From: Methylomonas sp. MK1
GTDB lineage: Bacteria; Pseudomonadota; Gammaproteobacteria; Methylococcales; Methylomonadaceae
NCBI RefSeq assembly: GCF_000365425.1
Contig: NZ_AQOV01000002.1
Location: 558,001-622,000, forward strand
DNA: 64,000 bases
Direction of reading: 5' to 3'
The translations under genes and the position numbers were made by a program. Every line of letters starts with the position of its first letter. Within the stretch, counting starts at the first letter, position 1. A model generated the notes under the pieces. The model made no database searches and was not told where the DNA came from. It was given only the letters and a program-made list of their open reading frames with translations. Shown in pieces: positions 1 through 8,754 of the stretch.

Positions 1-1
1 G

Positions 2-34
2 CTGACCGGCTTTATCAATAAAAACGCCTACTAA
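2..34 (+). CDS. C-terminal end of an upstream gene (partial)
   Basis: An open frame enters from the left edge and ends at a TAA at 32-34; the visible residues are LTGFINKNAY. The stop lies 12 bases before the start of the export lipoprotein, so it probably belongs to the same exopolysaccharide operon. A tail of this kind (GF-NKNAY) is reminiscent of polyprenyl glycosylphosphotransferases, which often precede such export genes. With ten residues visible, that identity is only a guess. Confidence 0.4.
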   Translation: MTGFINKNAY

Positions 35-46
35 GGAAACGCTTAC

Positions 47-1147
47 ATGTTTAGATTGATTCCCATCATGCTGATTTTAACCTTGCCCGGTTGTTTCCTG
101 GCGCCGGGCATGGATATGAATATCGATAACGGTCTGACCGAAATCGAGATGCCGATGAAAAAAGACGGGCAATTGGTTAAGGAAAAAGTCCGCATCGTGC
201 CGATTACCGCCGATTTGATCATCGAGCGGGAGAATAACCGTCAGCAGGCCATTAATAGCCTGCCACCTGTAGACCCCAACAAAACCAGCTACCGCATTGG
301 TCCGCAAGATAGATTGCAGATTACGGTCTGGGAGCATCCGGAACTGAACGATCCCGGCGGCGAGAAAATCATGCCGGAACTGGCCGGTAAAGTCGTGGAT
401 GAGAACGGCGACCTGTATTACCCCTATGTCGGCAGCATTCATGTGGCTGGTAAAACCGTCAGCGAAGCCCGCGCCGACTTGACCCGCGAACTGTCCAAAT
501 ATTTCAAAAAGGTCAAGCTCGACATTCGCGTGCTGTCCTTCCAGGCCCACCGAGTAGCGGTGGTGGGCGAAGTCGTGCGTCCCGGTGTGCAAACCATGAA
601 CGAAACGCCTTTAACCGTAGCGGAAGCCATCACCCGCGCAGGCGGCTCGACCAAAGACTCGGATTTTGCCAATGTGGCGCTGGCCCGCGACGGCAAACTT
701 TACAAGCTGGATGTGCAGTCCATGTACGAAAAAGGTCTGACCACCCAGAACCTGCTGTTGAAAGACGGCGACGTGCTGAATGTCGGCGATCAAAAAGACA
801 GCAAGGTGTTTGTGATGGGCGAGGCCAATCGCCAGCAAGCCATTCAGATCAACAAGGGCCGCATGAGTCTGTCGCAAGCTTTGGCCGAAGCGTCCGGGGT
901 TGATTTCAATACCTCGCGGCCTGGCGATATTTATGTCATTCGCGCCGGCGACATGCATCCCGAGATATTTCAACTGGATGCCGAATCGCCCGACGCGATG
1001 ATTCTGGCCGACCAATTTCCGCTGCAAGCCCACGACACGCTGTTCATCGGTACCGCCGGTGTCACGCAATGGTCGCGGGTGCTGAACCAGATTTTACCTG
1101 GCTCGTTTACCGCAATCATGTCGCAAGCCGCGATGATGGGGATGTAA
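47..1147 (+). CDS. Polysaccharide export outer-membrane lipoprotein (Wza-like)
   Basis: This is a 366-residue lipoprotein expected to form the outer-membrane channel for polysaccharide export. The N-terminus is a lipoprotein signal with lipobox LPGC (Cys16). A poly-export domain begins near residue 80 (YRIGPQDRLQITVW) and continues to about 175. SLBB-type beta-grasp segments follow (RVAVVGEVVRPGV, then VFVMGEANRQQAI). The ATG is preceded by AAGGAAA at good spacing. The gene runs straight into the Wzc-like gene with a 3-base gap, so the two are almost certainly co-transcribed and act as a Wza/Wzc pair. Length and domain order are normal for the family. Confidence 0.9.
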   Translation: MFRLIPIMLILTLPGCFLAPGMDMNIDNGLTEIEMPMKKDGQLVKEKVRIVPITADLIIERENNRQQAINSLPPVDPNKTSYRIGPQDRLQITVWEHPELNDPGGEKIMPELAGKVVDENGDLYYPYVGSIHVAGKTVSEARADLTRELSKYFKKVKLDIRVLSFQAHRVAVVGEVVRPGVQTMNETPLTVAEAITRAGGSTKDSDFANVALARDGKLYKLDVQSMYEKGLTTQNLLLKDGDVLNVGDQKDSKVFVMGEANRQQAIQINKGRMSLSQALAEASGVDFNTSRPGDIYVIRAGDMHPEIFQLDAESPDAMILADQFPLQAHDTLFIGTAGVTQWSRVLNQILPGSFTAIMSQAAMMGM

Positions 1148-1150
1148 CAA

Positions 1151-3505
1151 ATGATTTACTCACAAAACGAAGCCACGCCGGTATTGCAGCCGCTCAGTCA
1201 GTCGCGGATGACAGAGCCTAGCGTCAGTATTCGCGACTACGTCGATTTGCTGATCGAAGGCCGTAAAACCATATTTATCGCGCTGTGTTCGGTGTTGCTG
1301 GTCACCACGGTTTATCTGGTGCTGGCGCCGCGCACCTACAAGGCCGATGCCTTGTTGCGGATCGATAAAAACAAGGCCTTGCTGTCCGCGACGTTACGCA
1401 GCGAAAACAACCAAGCGCCTGCGGAAGCGGAAAGCCCGCGCGCACAGCGGGAAGTGGAGATTTTGCGCTCGCGTTCGGTGTTGGGCAAAGTCGTGGATAA
1501 CCTGAATTTGACCATAGAAACCGAGCCTTACTTTTTTCCGTTGATCGGCGAAACGCTGGCGCGCCGGCACGATGCCCATGACGGTATAGCGGATGCCTGG
1601 TGGGGCTTCAGCCGCTGGGCCTGGGGTGGCGAGAAATTGAAAATCGCCGCGTTCAGCGTGCCGGATCGCTATCTTGAAAAGGAATTTACCTTGATCGCGC
1701 TGGAAGCCGGTCGTTTCCAATTAATCGATCCACGCGGCGACGAATTGTTGGCGGGCCAAGTTGGCGAAGTATTGAGTGCCGAAATCGGCGAGAAAACTCC
1801 GGTGACCATTAAAGTCGAAACCCTGGAAGCGCATCCAGGTACGCATTTTGAATTAACCCGTCGCACCGCGCTGTCGGCCATTGAAACGCTGCAAAAAGCC
1901 TTTGCGGTCAAAGAAGTGTCCAAGGACACCGATATTCTGAGCGTGGAATTGAAAGGCCGCGACCCGGAGCAACTGGCCAAATCGGTGAACGATATTGCGG
2001 CAATTTACGTGAATGCCACGGTGAATTGGGAGTCGGCGGAAGCCTCGCAAAAACTGGGCTTTCTGGAAAGCCAGTTGCCCATCGTCAAGGAACGTCTGGA
2101 AAAAGCCGAGCAAGGTTTGAGCGCGTATCGCCAGCAACATGGCGCGGTGGATATTTCCGCGGAAGCCGAGATCTTGTTGAAACAGGCTTCGGATATGGAA
2201 ACCCTGGGCATTCAACTCAAACAAAAATACGACGAACAAAGCCAGCGCTTGGAATCCGAGCATCCGGACATGATCTCTACCAACGCGCAGATCAAACGCG
2301 TGAATAACAAATTAGCGGCTTTGGAAAAGCGCATCAAGGATTTGCCGAAAACCCAGCAAAACATGGTGAGTTTGTCGCGTGACGTGCAGGTAAATACCGA
2401 GCTGTATACCTCCTTGCTGAACAGCGCCCAGGAACAACGTATCGCTGCCGCCGGTTCCTTGGGTAACTCGCGGATTGTGGATTTTGCGGTCACGCCGGAA
2501 AAACCTTATTGGCCCAAACCGGGCTTGTTGTTGGCGATTGCCGGTCTGTTTGGCTTGAGCCTGGGCTCGGCTTTGATTTTCCTCAGACATTCCTTGCAAC
2601 GCCACGATAACTATCCGGCCTTACTGGAATATCAAGTCGGCTTGCCATTGTTTGCCGCGATTCCGCACAGCAAAAAGCAGCATAAACTGGGACGCTTGCT
2701 GGGTAAGGATAAAGACAACGGTATTTTGGTCAGTCAAGATCCGCTGGATATTTCCGTCGAGTCATTGCGCGGCCTGCGCACGACGCTTGAAGCCACGTTA
2801 GCCCAACACGAAAGCAAGGTGATCATGGTTAGCAGTCCGGCGCCGGGCATGGGTAAATCCTTTGTCAGCGCTAACTTGGCGGCCTTGCTGGCCAGTATCA
2901 AAAAACGGGTGTTGGTGATTGACGCAGATATGCGCAATGGCCGTTTGCACGATACCTTTTCGATAGGCAAGCAACCGGGCTTGTCCGATTTGTTGGCCGG
3001 TCGGGCCACGCTGGGCGAAGTGATCGTCAGCTTGCCGGGTGTGGGTATCGATTTGATTCCGCGCGGCAATATGGTGTTAAACCCCGCCGAACTGCTGGTG
3101 CTGGGCGAATTGTCGGAAACCCTGGAACAGCTGAAAAGCTTTTATAACCATATCGTGATCGATTCCCCGCCAATTCTGGGTGCCACTGATGCAGCGATTT
3201 TAGGCAAACACGCCGACGCCACGTTCCTGGTGGTGAAAGAAGGCCGCTACACCGCGCAGGAACTGGAAGTCAGCGCCCGCCGCTTCCAACAGGTTGGTAT
3301 CAAACCCAACGGCTTCATCATCAACGATATGAAAGAAGGCTCGTCTTACTATCCGTATTACGGCTATGCCTATCAACGCGCCGATCAGGAACCGAAGGAC
3401 GAATCCAGCTGGAGCGATAAATATCATGCGGTGGGCGATTGGCTGGGTAAACAGTTGGACAGGGAGCTGTTGCCGGTTCCTGCCGAGTCCGACGAGCGGG
3501 TTTAA
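1151..3505 (+). CDS. Polysaccharide co-polymerase / BY-kinase (Wzc-like)
   Basis: This 784-residue inner-membrane protein couples chain-length control to an autophosphorylating tyrosine kinase. A Wzz domain with its first membrane segment lies near residues 38-60 (TIFIALCSVLLVTTVYL). Long periplasmic helices follow, and a second membrane segment lies near 456-475. The cytoplasmic C-terminal half is a bacterial tyrosine-kinase domain: Walker A APGMGKS with Lys569, Walker A' VLVIDADMRNG, and Walker B-type HIVIDSPP. A tyrosine cluster near the end (SSYYPYYGYAY) is the usual autophosphorylation region. It sits between the export channel and the polymerase, which is the standard arrangement in Wzx/Wzy-dependent loci. 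Confidence 0.9.
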   Translation: MIYSQNEATPVLQPLSQSRMTEPSVSIRDYVDLLIEGRKTIFIALCSVLLVTTVYLVLAPRTYKADALLRIDKNKALLSATLRSENNQAPAEAESPRAQREVEILRSRSVLGKVVDNLNLTIETEPYFFPLIGETLARRHDAHDGIADAWWGFSRWAWGGEKLKIAAFSVPDRYLEKEFTLIALEAGRFQLIDPRGDELLAGQVGEVLSAEIGEKTPVTIKVETLEAHPGTHFELTRRTALSAIETLQKAFAVKEVSKDTDILSVELKGRDPEQLAKSVNDIAAIYVNATVNWESAEASQKLGFLESQLPIVKERLEKAEQGLSAYRQQHGAVDISAEAEILLKQASDMETLGIQLKQKYDEQSQRLESEHPDMISTNAQIKRVNNKLAALEKRIKDLPKTQQNMVSLSRDVQVNTELYTSLLNSAQEQRIAAAGSLGNSRIVDFAVTPEKPYWPKPGLLLAIAGLFGLSLGSALIFLRHSLQRHDNYPALLEYQVGLPLFAAIPHSKKQHKLGRLLGKDKDNGILVSQDPLDISVESLRGLRTTLEATLAQHESKVIMVSSPAPGMGKSFVSANLAALLASIKKRVLVIDADMRNGRLHDTFSIGKQPGLSDLLAGRATLGEVIVSLPGVGIDLIPRGNMVLNPAELLVLGELSETLEQLKSFYNHIVIDSPPILGATDAAILGKHADATFLVVKEGRYTAQELEVSARRFQQVGIKPNGFIINDMKEGSSYYPYYGYAYQRADQEPKDESSWSDKYHAVGDWLGKQLDRELLPVPAESDERV

Positions 3506-3514
3506 ATAACGCCG

Positions 3515-4777
3515 ATGATAATCCGCCTGGAAAAAGACCTGCCGGTGCTGTTAATTGCGCTGGTCGGCGCGTCAACGGTGGCATCGCTGCCGCAAGTAGA
3601 ATCGGCTTGGGCCGGTATCAAGGAAGTCTACGGCGAACAGGAAATGGGTTTGCGGATTCTGCGTGAGGCCTTGTTGGCTGTGCTGATCGTTTACGCCTGG
3701 CTGGAACCGCGTCTACGCAACGGGATTTTTACTAGTTCGGTATTGGCGTTTCTGGGGGTGATTTGCACCTATGTGTTGTTTGAAGTGGGTTATGCCTTGT
3801 ATCTGGATTTGCCGCTGGTCGTGCCGATGACCGGCCTGCGAGTGTTCGAATATTTACCGGTGGCCCTGATCGGCTTTGTCACCAGCCGCTTGGGCGCCGG
3901 CGATTACGTGTTGCACAAGTTCGCCAGCTATCTGCGCTATTACCTGGTGTTGCAAACCGGTCTGGCCCTGGCCCAAGCCCTGTGGGCGCCGCCCTTGTTC
4001 GGCGTGTCGATGTTGGGCGGTGGCCGGCCGTTTGGCACTTTCGTCAGTCCTAATTTATTCGGGGCGACGATGGCGACTTGCGCGCTGGTGTTTGCGGTGG
4101 TGCCCGGCATGCGCCGCTGGTTGGCGTTAAGCGTATTTTTAGCCTTGCTCAGCGGTTCGCGTACCGCGTTTATCAGTTCGCTGTTGGTGGTGTTTTTTCA
4201 GGTTTACGCCGCATTGCGGCCGCGCGATCGCTGGGCTTTAGTGATGCCGGCGCCAATTTTGGCGGTAGGCGCGTTGATTTTGGCGTCCAGCCCCTTATTG
4301 AGCGGTCGAGATGATGCCGATCCCACGCAAGACGGCCGGATTGATTTATGGCAAAGAGTGTTTGCCAATCATGTGCACGATCCGATGGATGTATTGTTCG
4401 GTTGGGGTTTGGGTTTGAGTTCCAACACCGTCAATCTGCTGTTTGGTGCCGAGTATTTTCCTGGCCAGTTCGATTCCGATAGCCTGTATTTGTTCTTGTT
4501 GAACGGCTACGGCGTGATCGGCTTGTTGGCGTATCTGACGTTTTTATGGATCACGACACGGATGTCTGTCCACCCCAATAAAGGTCTGGTGACCATGTTT
4601 ATCTTCGCGGCTGGGCTGACTTTCAATATGTGGGAGTATTTTCCGCAGAATGCCTTGTTGATGTTGTTGTGGGGCATGATGGTAGGTGCCGCGGCGAGAA
4701 AGCACGGAGTTGCTTCTTCGGACACCCTGCAAGCACCGGTATCCGCGCAAACCAATTATTCGCAGCATTGGCGATAA
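3515..4777 (+). CDS. O-antigen ligase / Wzy-like polymerase membrane protein
   Basis: This is a 420-residue, strongly hydrophobic protein with roughly ten predicted membrane spans. It has the arrangement of the O-antigen ligase/polymerase (Wzy_C) family: a larger periplasmic loop around residues 265-310 (GRDDADPTQDGRIDLWQRVF) precedes the last spans. Operon position between a Wzc-like co-polymerase and a flippase favours a polymerase for the exopolysaccharide over a lipid A ligase, but sequence alone cannot separate these. The ATG is 9 bases after the previous stop. The C-terminal 30 residues are polar and not conserved-looking. Confidence 0.75.
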   Translation: MIIRLEKDLPVLLIALVGASTVASLPQVESAWAGIKEVYGEQEMGLRILREALLAVLIVYAWLEPRLRNGIFTSSVLAFLGVICTYVLFEVGYALYLDLPLVVPMTGLRVFEYLPVALIGFVTSRLGAGDYVLHKFASYLRYYLVLQTGLALAQALWAPPLFGVSMLGGGRPFGTFVSPNLFGATMATCALVFAVVPGMRRWLALSVFLALLSGSRTAFISSLLVVFFQVYAALRPRDRWALVMPAPILAVGALILASSPLLSGRDDADPTQDGRIDLWQRVFANHVHDPMDVLFGWGLGLSSNTVNLLFGAEYFPGQFDSDSLYLFLLNGYGVIGLLAYLTFLWITTRMSVHPNKGLVTMFIFAAGLTFNMWEYFPQNALLMLLWGMMVGAAARKHGVASSDTLQAPVSAQTNYSQHWR

Positions 4778-4786
4778 CCCTTGCAT

Positions 4787-6106
4787 ATGTTTAGTACCTT
4801 AAAAAATTCCAAATTATGCGGCGATGCCTTTTGGGCTTTGTTCGGCCAGGCCGCGTCGGCGCTAGCCTTGTTGCTGGGAACACGCTTGCTGACCGAATTG
4901 GTTAGTCCTGCGGTTTACGGTCAAGTAGCGTTGTTGAACGGTTTTGTGGCGTTGGGCGTGGCGGTGTTTTCTTACCCGTTTATCTGCGCCGGCATGCGAA
5001 TGGTGCCGGAATGCCAAAATCCGGCTGAGCGCGACGGTTTACATGTTGCTGTCTTAGGTTTGACCTTGCAAGCCACCGCGCTGTCGATTGGTTTGTTGAT
5101 ATTGGGCGGTTTTGCCTACGGCTATTTTACCGATAGCAGCTCCGTGCTGTTTTTGTTGGCCGGTGTATTGTTGGCGAGTACGGTACAGCGCGAACTGGGC
5201 ATACAGTTGGCGATAGGCGAGCGCAAACAGCGCTTGGCCAGTCTTTGGCAAACCAGCGACAGTGTGTTGAGACCCGCGTTGGCAATAGCACTGGTCTGGT
5301 GGCTGGGCGGTAACCCGCAATCGGTATTGCTGGGTTATATCCTGGCCAGTTTGCTGTCCAATCTGGTTTGGATCGTGGTGAAACGCCGCAACGCCGAACG
5401 GATGCCAACGACCGCCAGTCGGTGTTTCCGCCGCGAAGTCTGGGTTTATGCCTTGCCCCTGATTCCTATGGAGTTGATTTTCTGGATCAACGGTTTGGGT
5501 GATCGCTATGTGATCGGCTATTTGCAGACCGCCGCCGACGTCGGTTTGTATGCCGCAACGTATATGATCGTCAACGAGGCCTTCAACCGCAGCGCGATGG
5601 TGTTGCTGCGCACCTTTCAGCCGGCTTATTTTCAAGCCTTTTCTGGACAGCAATTGCAAAAGGCCTTTTCTATTTTATGGCTCTGGATAGTCAGTGTCGC
5701 AGCTTTGGGCGCGGTCGGTTTGCTGCTGTTGCTGCTGACTAAGGATTGGGTGGCTTCTTTGGTATTGGCAAAATCCTATCACGCCGCGGTGGATTTAATG
5801 CCGGCCATGGCGCTTGGCTGCGCCTTGCATGCTTTGGGTACCGCAGTGGCGCAACCCTTACTGGCACATAAACGCACCAAAACCTTGTTGAAAGGGCGCT
5901 TGTGCGGTGCGGTGACGGCGGCGATGACGATTCCCTTACTGGTTAGCCAATACGGCTTGCCTGGCGCGGCTTGGGCCAATCCGGTCTATTTCGGTATCGA
6001 AGCCTTGGTGTTGGCGCTGTTGGCAAAACCCTGGCAAGCGGACCACCGCTCCATGCCTGAGACTATTCAAACATTGAGACAAGAGCCGCTAGCGGCGGAT
6101 GCTTAA
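4787..6106 (+). CDS. Polysaccharide flippase (Wzx / MOP-family)
   Basis: This integral membrane protein of about 439 residues has some 12 hydrophobic spans. Its N-terminal pattern (FWALFGQAASALALLLGTRLLTEL..P..YG..AL) is typical of oligosaccharide flippases of the MOP superfamily. It would translocate the lipid-linked repeat unit across the inner membrane for polymerisation by the upstream protein. I placed the start at the ATG at 4787; a TTG at 4781 in the same frame would add two residues. Position directly after the polymerase and before the modifying enzymes fits a Wzx/Wzy locus. Confidence 0.82.
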   Translation: MFSTLKNSKLCGDAFWALFGQAASALALLLGTRLLTELVSPAVYGQVALLNGFVALGVAVFSYPFICAGMRMVPECQNPAERDGLHVAVLGLTLQATALSIGLLILGGFAYGYFTDSSSVLFLLAGVLLASTVQRELGIQLAIGERKQRLASLWQTSDSVLRPALAIALVWWLGGNPQSVLLGYILASLLSNLVWIVVKRRNAERMPTTASRCFRREVWVYALPLIPMELIFWINGLGDRYVIGYLQTAADVGLYAATYMIVNEAFNRSAMVLLRTFQPAYFQAFSGQQLQKAFSILWLWIVSVAALGAVGLLLLLLTKDWVASLVLAKSYHAAVDLMPAMALGCALHALGTAVAQPLLAHKRTKTLLKGRLCGAVTAAMTIPLLVSQYGLPGAAWANPVYFGIEALVLALLAKPWQADHRSMPETIQTLRQEPLAADA

Positions 6107-6108
6107 AA

Positions 6109-7071
6109 GTGACAACGGTGAACACGATGACATACGCAACAATGACAACAGAGATTTACGGCGAAGTGCTGCGCGCATGCGTGGCTTGCGGTGCTGAAAA
6201 AATCGGTTTTTGGCGGCAAAAAGACTATCTATACACCGATAGCGCCAGCAGAAAGGCGTTTCAGATTTATCGCTGCGCGTGCTGCGGCACCGGATTTTTG
6301 AATCAACCGCCGCATCGGCAGTGGTTGCAAGCCATCTATCAATACTCGGGGCAGGCGCTGACGCAACCGATTACGCTGGACGAAGTATTGGCAAGGGAAG
6401 AGGCTTTTCCTAACTGCATCGTGGATGCCAAGCGTATGGCGCTGCACGCCGATCAATTGAATAAGTCCGGCAATCACCGGGCTTTGGATATTGGTTCCGG
6501 CTTTGGCTTTTATACCCGCGCCTTGCGTTTGCTGGGTTATCGCACCGTCAGCATCAATCCCGGCCAGTATGAAAATCGGGTATTCCAGGATTTAAACGGC
6601 GACCAGCCTTTGCCGATCATGTTCGAGCAGTATCAGGCGGAGCAAGCCTTTGGCGTCGTGGTGATGTCGCAAGTGTTGGAGCATTTGCTTGAGCCGGACC
6701 GCACTATCGCCAGAGTGTCCGATTTGCTGGAAAGCGGCGGCGTGCTGGCGTGCGCGGTGCCTAACTACGCCTCGTTCTTGGTCAAATTACTGGGCACCAA
6801 GGAAAACGCCTGCCTGTGGGTGCCGGAGCACGTGAATTACTTTACCGAGCAAGGCCTGAAAAGCTTGCTGGAACGCAACGGTTTACAGGTGGTTAAATCC
6901 GAGCAAGTCACCCGGATTCAGTATAACGCGCTATCCAGGCGCTTGGGTCTGACAGGCGGCTTGGCAAAGCTGGCCGACACATTGGTGAAGTATGCGCAGA
7001 TACCGTTCGCCGCTTTAATGGATGGCTTGGGTTTGGGTATTTATGTGAATGTTTATGCGGTGAAGAAATAA
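6109..7071 (+). CDS. Class I SAM-dependent methyltransferase
   Basis: This 320-residue protein has an N-terminal zinc-ribbon-like pair of CxxC motifs (CVAC near residue 22 and CACC near 52). A Rossmann methyltransferase fold follows, with SAM-binding motif I ALDIGSGFGFY at about residue 125 and a later MSQVLEHL segment. The arrangement resembles methyltransferases that modify sugars in surface-polysaccharide operons. The acceptor is unknown. The GTG at 6109 is used here; ATG codons at 6127 and 6142 are possible alternatives and none has a clear ribosome site. It is 2 bases from the flippase and 3 bases from the next glycosyltransferase. Confidence 0.75.
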   Translation: MTTVNTMTYATMTTEIYGEVLRACVACGAEKIGFWRQKDYLYTDSASRKAFQIYRCACCGTGFLNQPPHRQWLQAIYQYSGQALTQPITLDEVLAREEAFPNCIVDAKRMALHADQLNKSGNHRALDIGSGFGFYTRALRLLGYRTVSINPGQYENRVFQDLNGDQPLPIMFEQYQAEQAFGVVVMSQVLEHLLEPDRTIARVSDLLESGGVLACAVPNYASFLVKLLGTKENACLWVPEHVNYFTEQGLKSLLERNGLQVVKSEQVTRIQYNALSRRLGLTGGLAKLADTLVKYAQIPFAALMDGLGLGIYVNVYAVKK

Positions 7072-7074
7072 GTC

Positions 7075-7866
7075 ATGTTGACCGTCGTTATTCTGACCCA
7101 AAACGAGGAAGCCAATCTGCCGCGCTGTTTGGCGGGCATACCGCAGCGCTACCCCATCGTGGTTGTCGATTCCGGCAGTACCGATAACACGCTAGCGATA
7201 GCCCAAGAACGAGGCTGTGCGATTCACCGTAATCCTTGGCCGGGTTTTGCCGAACAACGCAATTTCGCCATCCGGCAGTGCGGCATAGACACGCCGTGGA
7301 TTTTATTCGTCGATGCCGACGAAATCTACCCGCAAGCCTTTTACGATTGGTTTGAAGCCAAACTGTCCGAAACACATGGCATCGACGTATTGATGGTGCC
7401 GTCGGTGTTGTATCTGCGTGGAAAGCGTCTAAATCATGCGCCCGGCTATCCGATCTATCACCCTAGGCTGGTGCGCCGCGAGACTACCCGTTTTGTACGC
7501 AATCACACCGGACATGGCGAAGCGGTGTTGGATACCTGCCGTATTGGTTATTCCGAAATTCCTTACGAGCATTATTTTTATCACGGCGAAATCATTGAAT
7601 GGATGCACAAACACGTCGGTAAGGCCGCACAGGAAGTGCAGTTACAACCAACAGCCGGCGCGGTGATGACCACGCGTGGTCGCTTAAGCGTATTGCTCGG
7701 GCGCTCCTGGCTCCGGGTGCTGGCGCGGTTTTGTTACCACTATTTATTGCGCGGCGGATTTTTGGACGGCGCGGCCGGTTTGGAGTTTGCGCTGATGTTT
7801 ACTTGGTACGAAGCCACAATCTATCTGCAAGCAAAAGCTCGTAACTGGGCGGGGAGTGCGATATGA
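7075..7866 (+). CDS. Glycosyltransferase family 2 (WaaE/KdtX-like)
   Basis: This is a 263-residue GT2 enzyme. The opening TVVILTQNEEANLPRCL, the nucleotide-binding VVDSGSTDNT and the metal site FVDADE are diagnostic of the fold. The FAEQRNFA segment resembles the WaaE/KdtX-like subgroup, which transfers glucose-like sugars. It lacks multiple membrane spans, so it probably acts at the cytoplasmic face on a lipid-linked intermediate. The stop overlaps the start of the next glycosyltransferase (ATGA), showing translational coupling. Donor and acceptor cannot be told from the sequence. Confidence 0.85.
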   Translation: MLTVVILTQNEEANLPRCLAGIPQRYPIVVVDSGSTDNTLAIAQERGCAIHRNPWPGFAEQRNFAIRQCGIDTPWILFVDADEIYPQAFYDWFEAKLSETHGIDVLMVPSVLYLRGKRLNHAPGYPIYHPRLVRRETTRFVRNHTGHGEAVLDTCRIGYSEIPYEHYFYHGEIIEWMHKHVGKAAQEVQLQPTAGAVMTTRGRLSVLLGRSWLRVLARFCYHYLLRGGFLDGAAGLEFALMFTWYEATIYLQAKARNWAGSAI

Positions 7867-8732
7867 AAATTTCGTTGGTGTTGGCAACGCTGGGTAGGGA
7901 CTGCGAAGTCTTGGATTTTATGAAGTCCTTGTTGTTTCAAACCTATAAAAACTTCGAGCTGATCGTCATCGATCAAAATCGCGACGGCAAGCTCGACGCC
8001 ATTCTGGAGTCCTACCGAACGCTGATGGACATCAAGCACATCAAGGTGGATTTTACCGGCAACGCCCGGGCCAGGGATTACGGCATCGGTCTAGCGCAAG
8101 GCCGCATTGTCGCCTTTCCGGACGACGATTGCGCCTATGACAAGGATGTGTTGGAAAAAGTGGTGGCGGAATTTAATCGCCGCCAAGACCTGGCGATTCT
8201 GGTGGCGGGTTCCTACGAGTTTTCTGCCACCCGCTTCAGTATTGGTGTGAATAGCCACAAAGCCGGCTATTTCAATCGTTTCCGGATGATGGGGGTGGAA
8301 TTTACCCAGTTTTTTGATTTGCAACGGGTCGATAGGCGGCAGTTTCATCTGGATCACGATTTTGGCATCGGTTCCAAATATTCGGGTGCGGAAGGTTTTG
8401 AGCTGTTGTACCGCTTGTTGCGAGCTGGCGGTAACGCATTCTACACACCGGAGATCAAGATTTTTCACGCCAACAAGGATCATTACAAGTTAGGTACCGC
8501 CAGGATGTTGATGTATTCCACCGGCATCGGCGCTTATATCCGCAAGTTTACCAATCAGCATGACGCATTCATTTGGTATTACATCGTGCGCAAGATGTTT
8601 GTCGCGCCGCTGTTAAAAATGGCCTTGGCGCTGGTCACCTTCAATCCGCAAAAACTGGCGTATTCGTTCTATAACCTGGTCGGTATCTGGCGCGGGTTTT
8701 TGGCATATGGCAAATCAGAAAAATGTATTTAA
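7863..8732 (+). CDS. Glycosyltransferase family 2
   Basis: This is a 289-residue GT2 enzyme with an N-terminal SLVLATLGRDCEV strand, a LIVIDQNRDG loop and the metal-binding FPDDDCAYD. It starts within the stop codon of the previous gene (ATGA). It is likely one of several transferases that assemble the exopolysaccharide repeat unit. A C-terminal hydrophobic stretch (APLLKMALALVTF) may associate it with the membrane. The exact sugar is not predictable. Confidence 0.82.
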   Translation: MKISLVLATLGRDCEVLDFMKSLLFQTYKNFELIVIDQNRDGKLDAILESYRTLMDIKHIKVDFTGNARARDYGIGLAQGRIVAFPDDDCAYDKDVLEKVVAEFNRRQDLAILVAGSYEFSATRFSIGVNSHKAGYFNRFRMMGVEFTQFFDLQRVDRRQFHLDHDFGIGSKYSGAEGFELLYRLLRAGGNAFYTPEIKIFHANKDHYKLGTARMLMYSTGIGAYIRKFTNQHDAFIWYYIVRKMFVAPLLKMALALVTFNPQKLAYSFYNLVGIWRGFLAYGKSEKCI

Positions 8733-8754
8733 AGACTGTTTCAGGAGAAATGAA

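Noticed and set aside
5054..5659. 201-codon minus-strand open frame opposite the flippase
   Set aside because: It is antisense to a conserved membrane protein, and its Gln/Arg-rich composition mirrors the Leu/Ala codons on the other strand.
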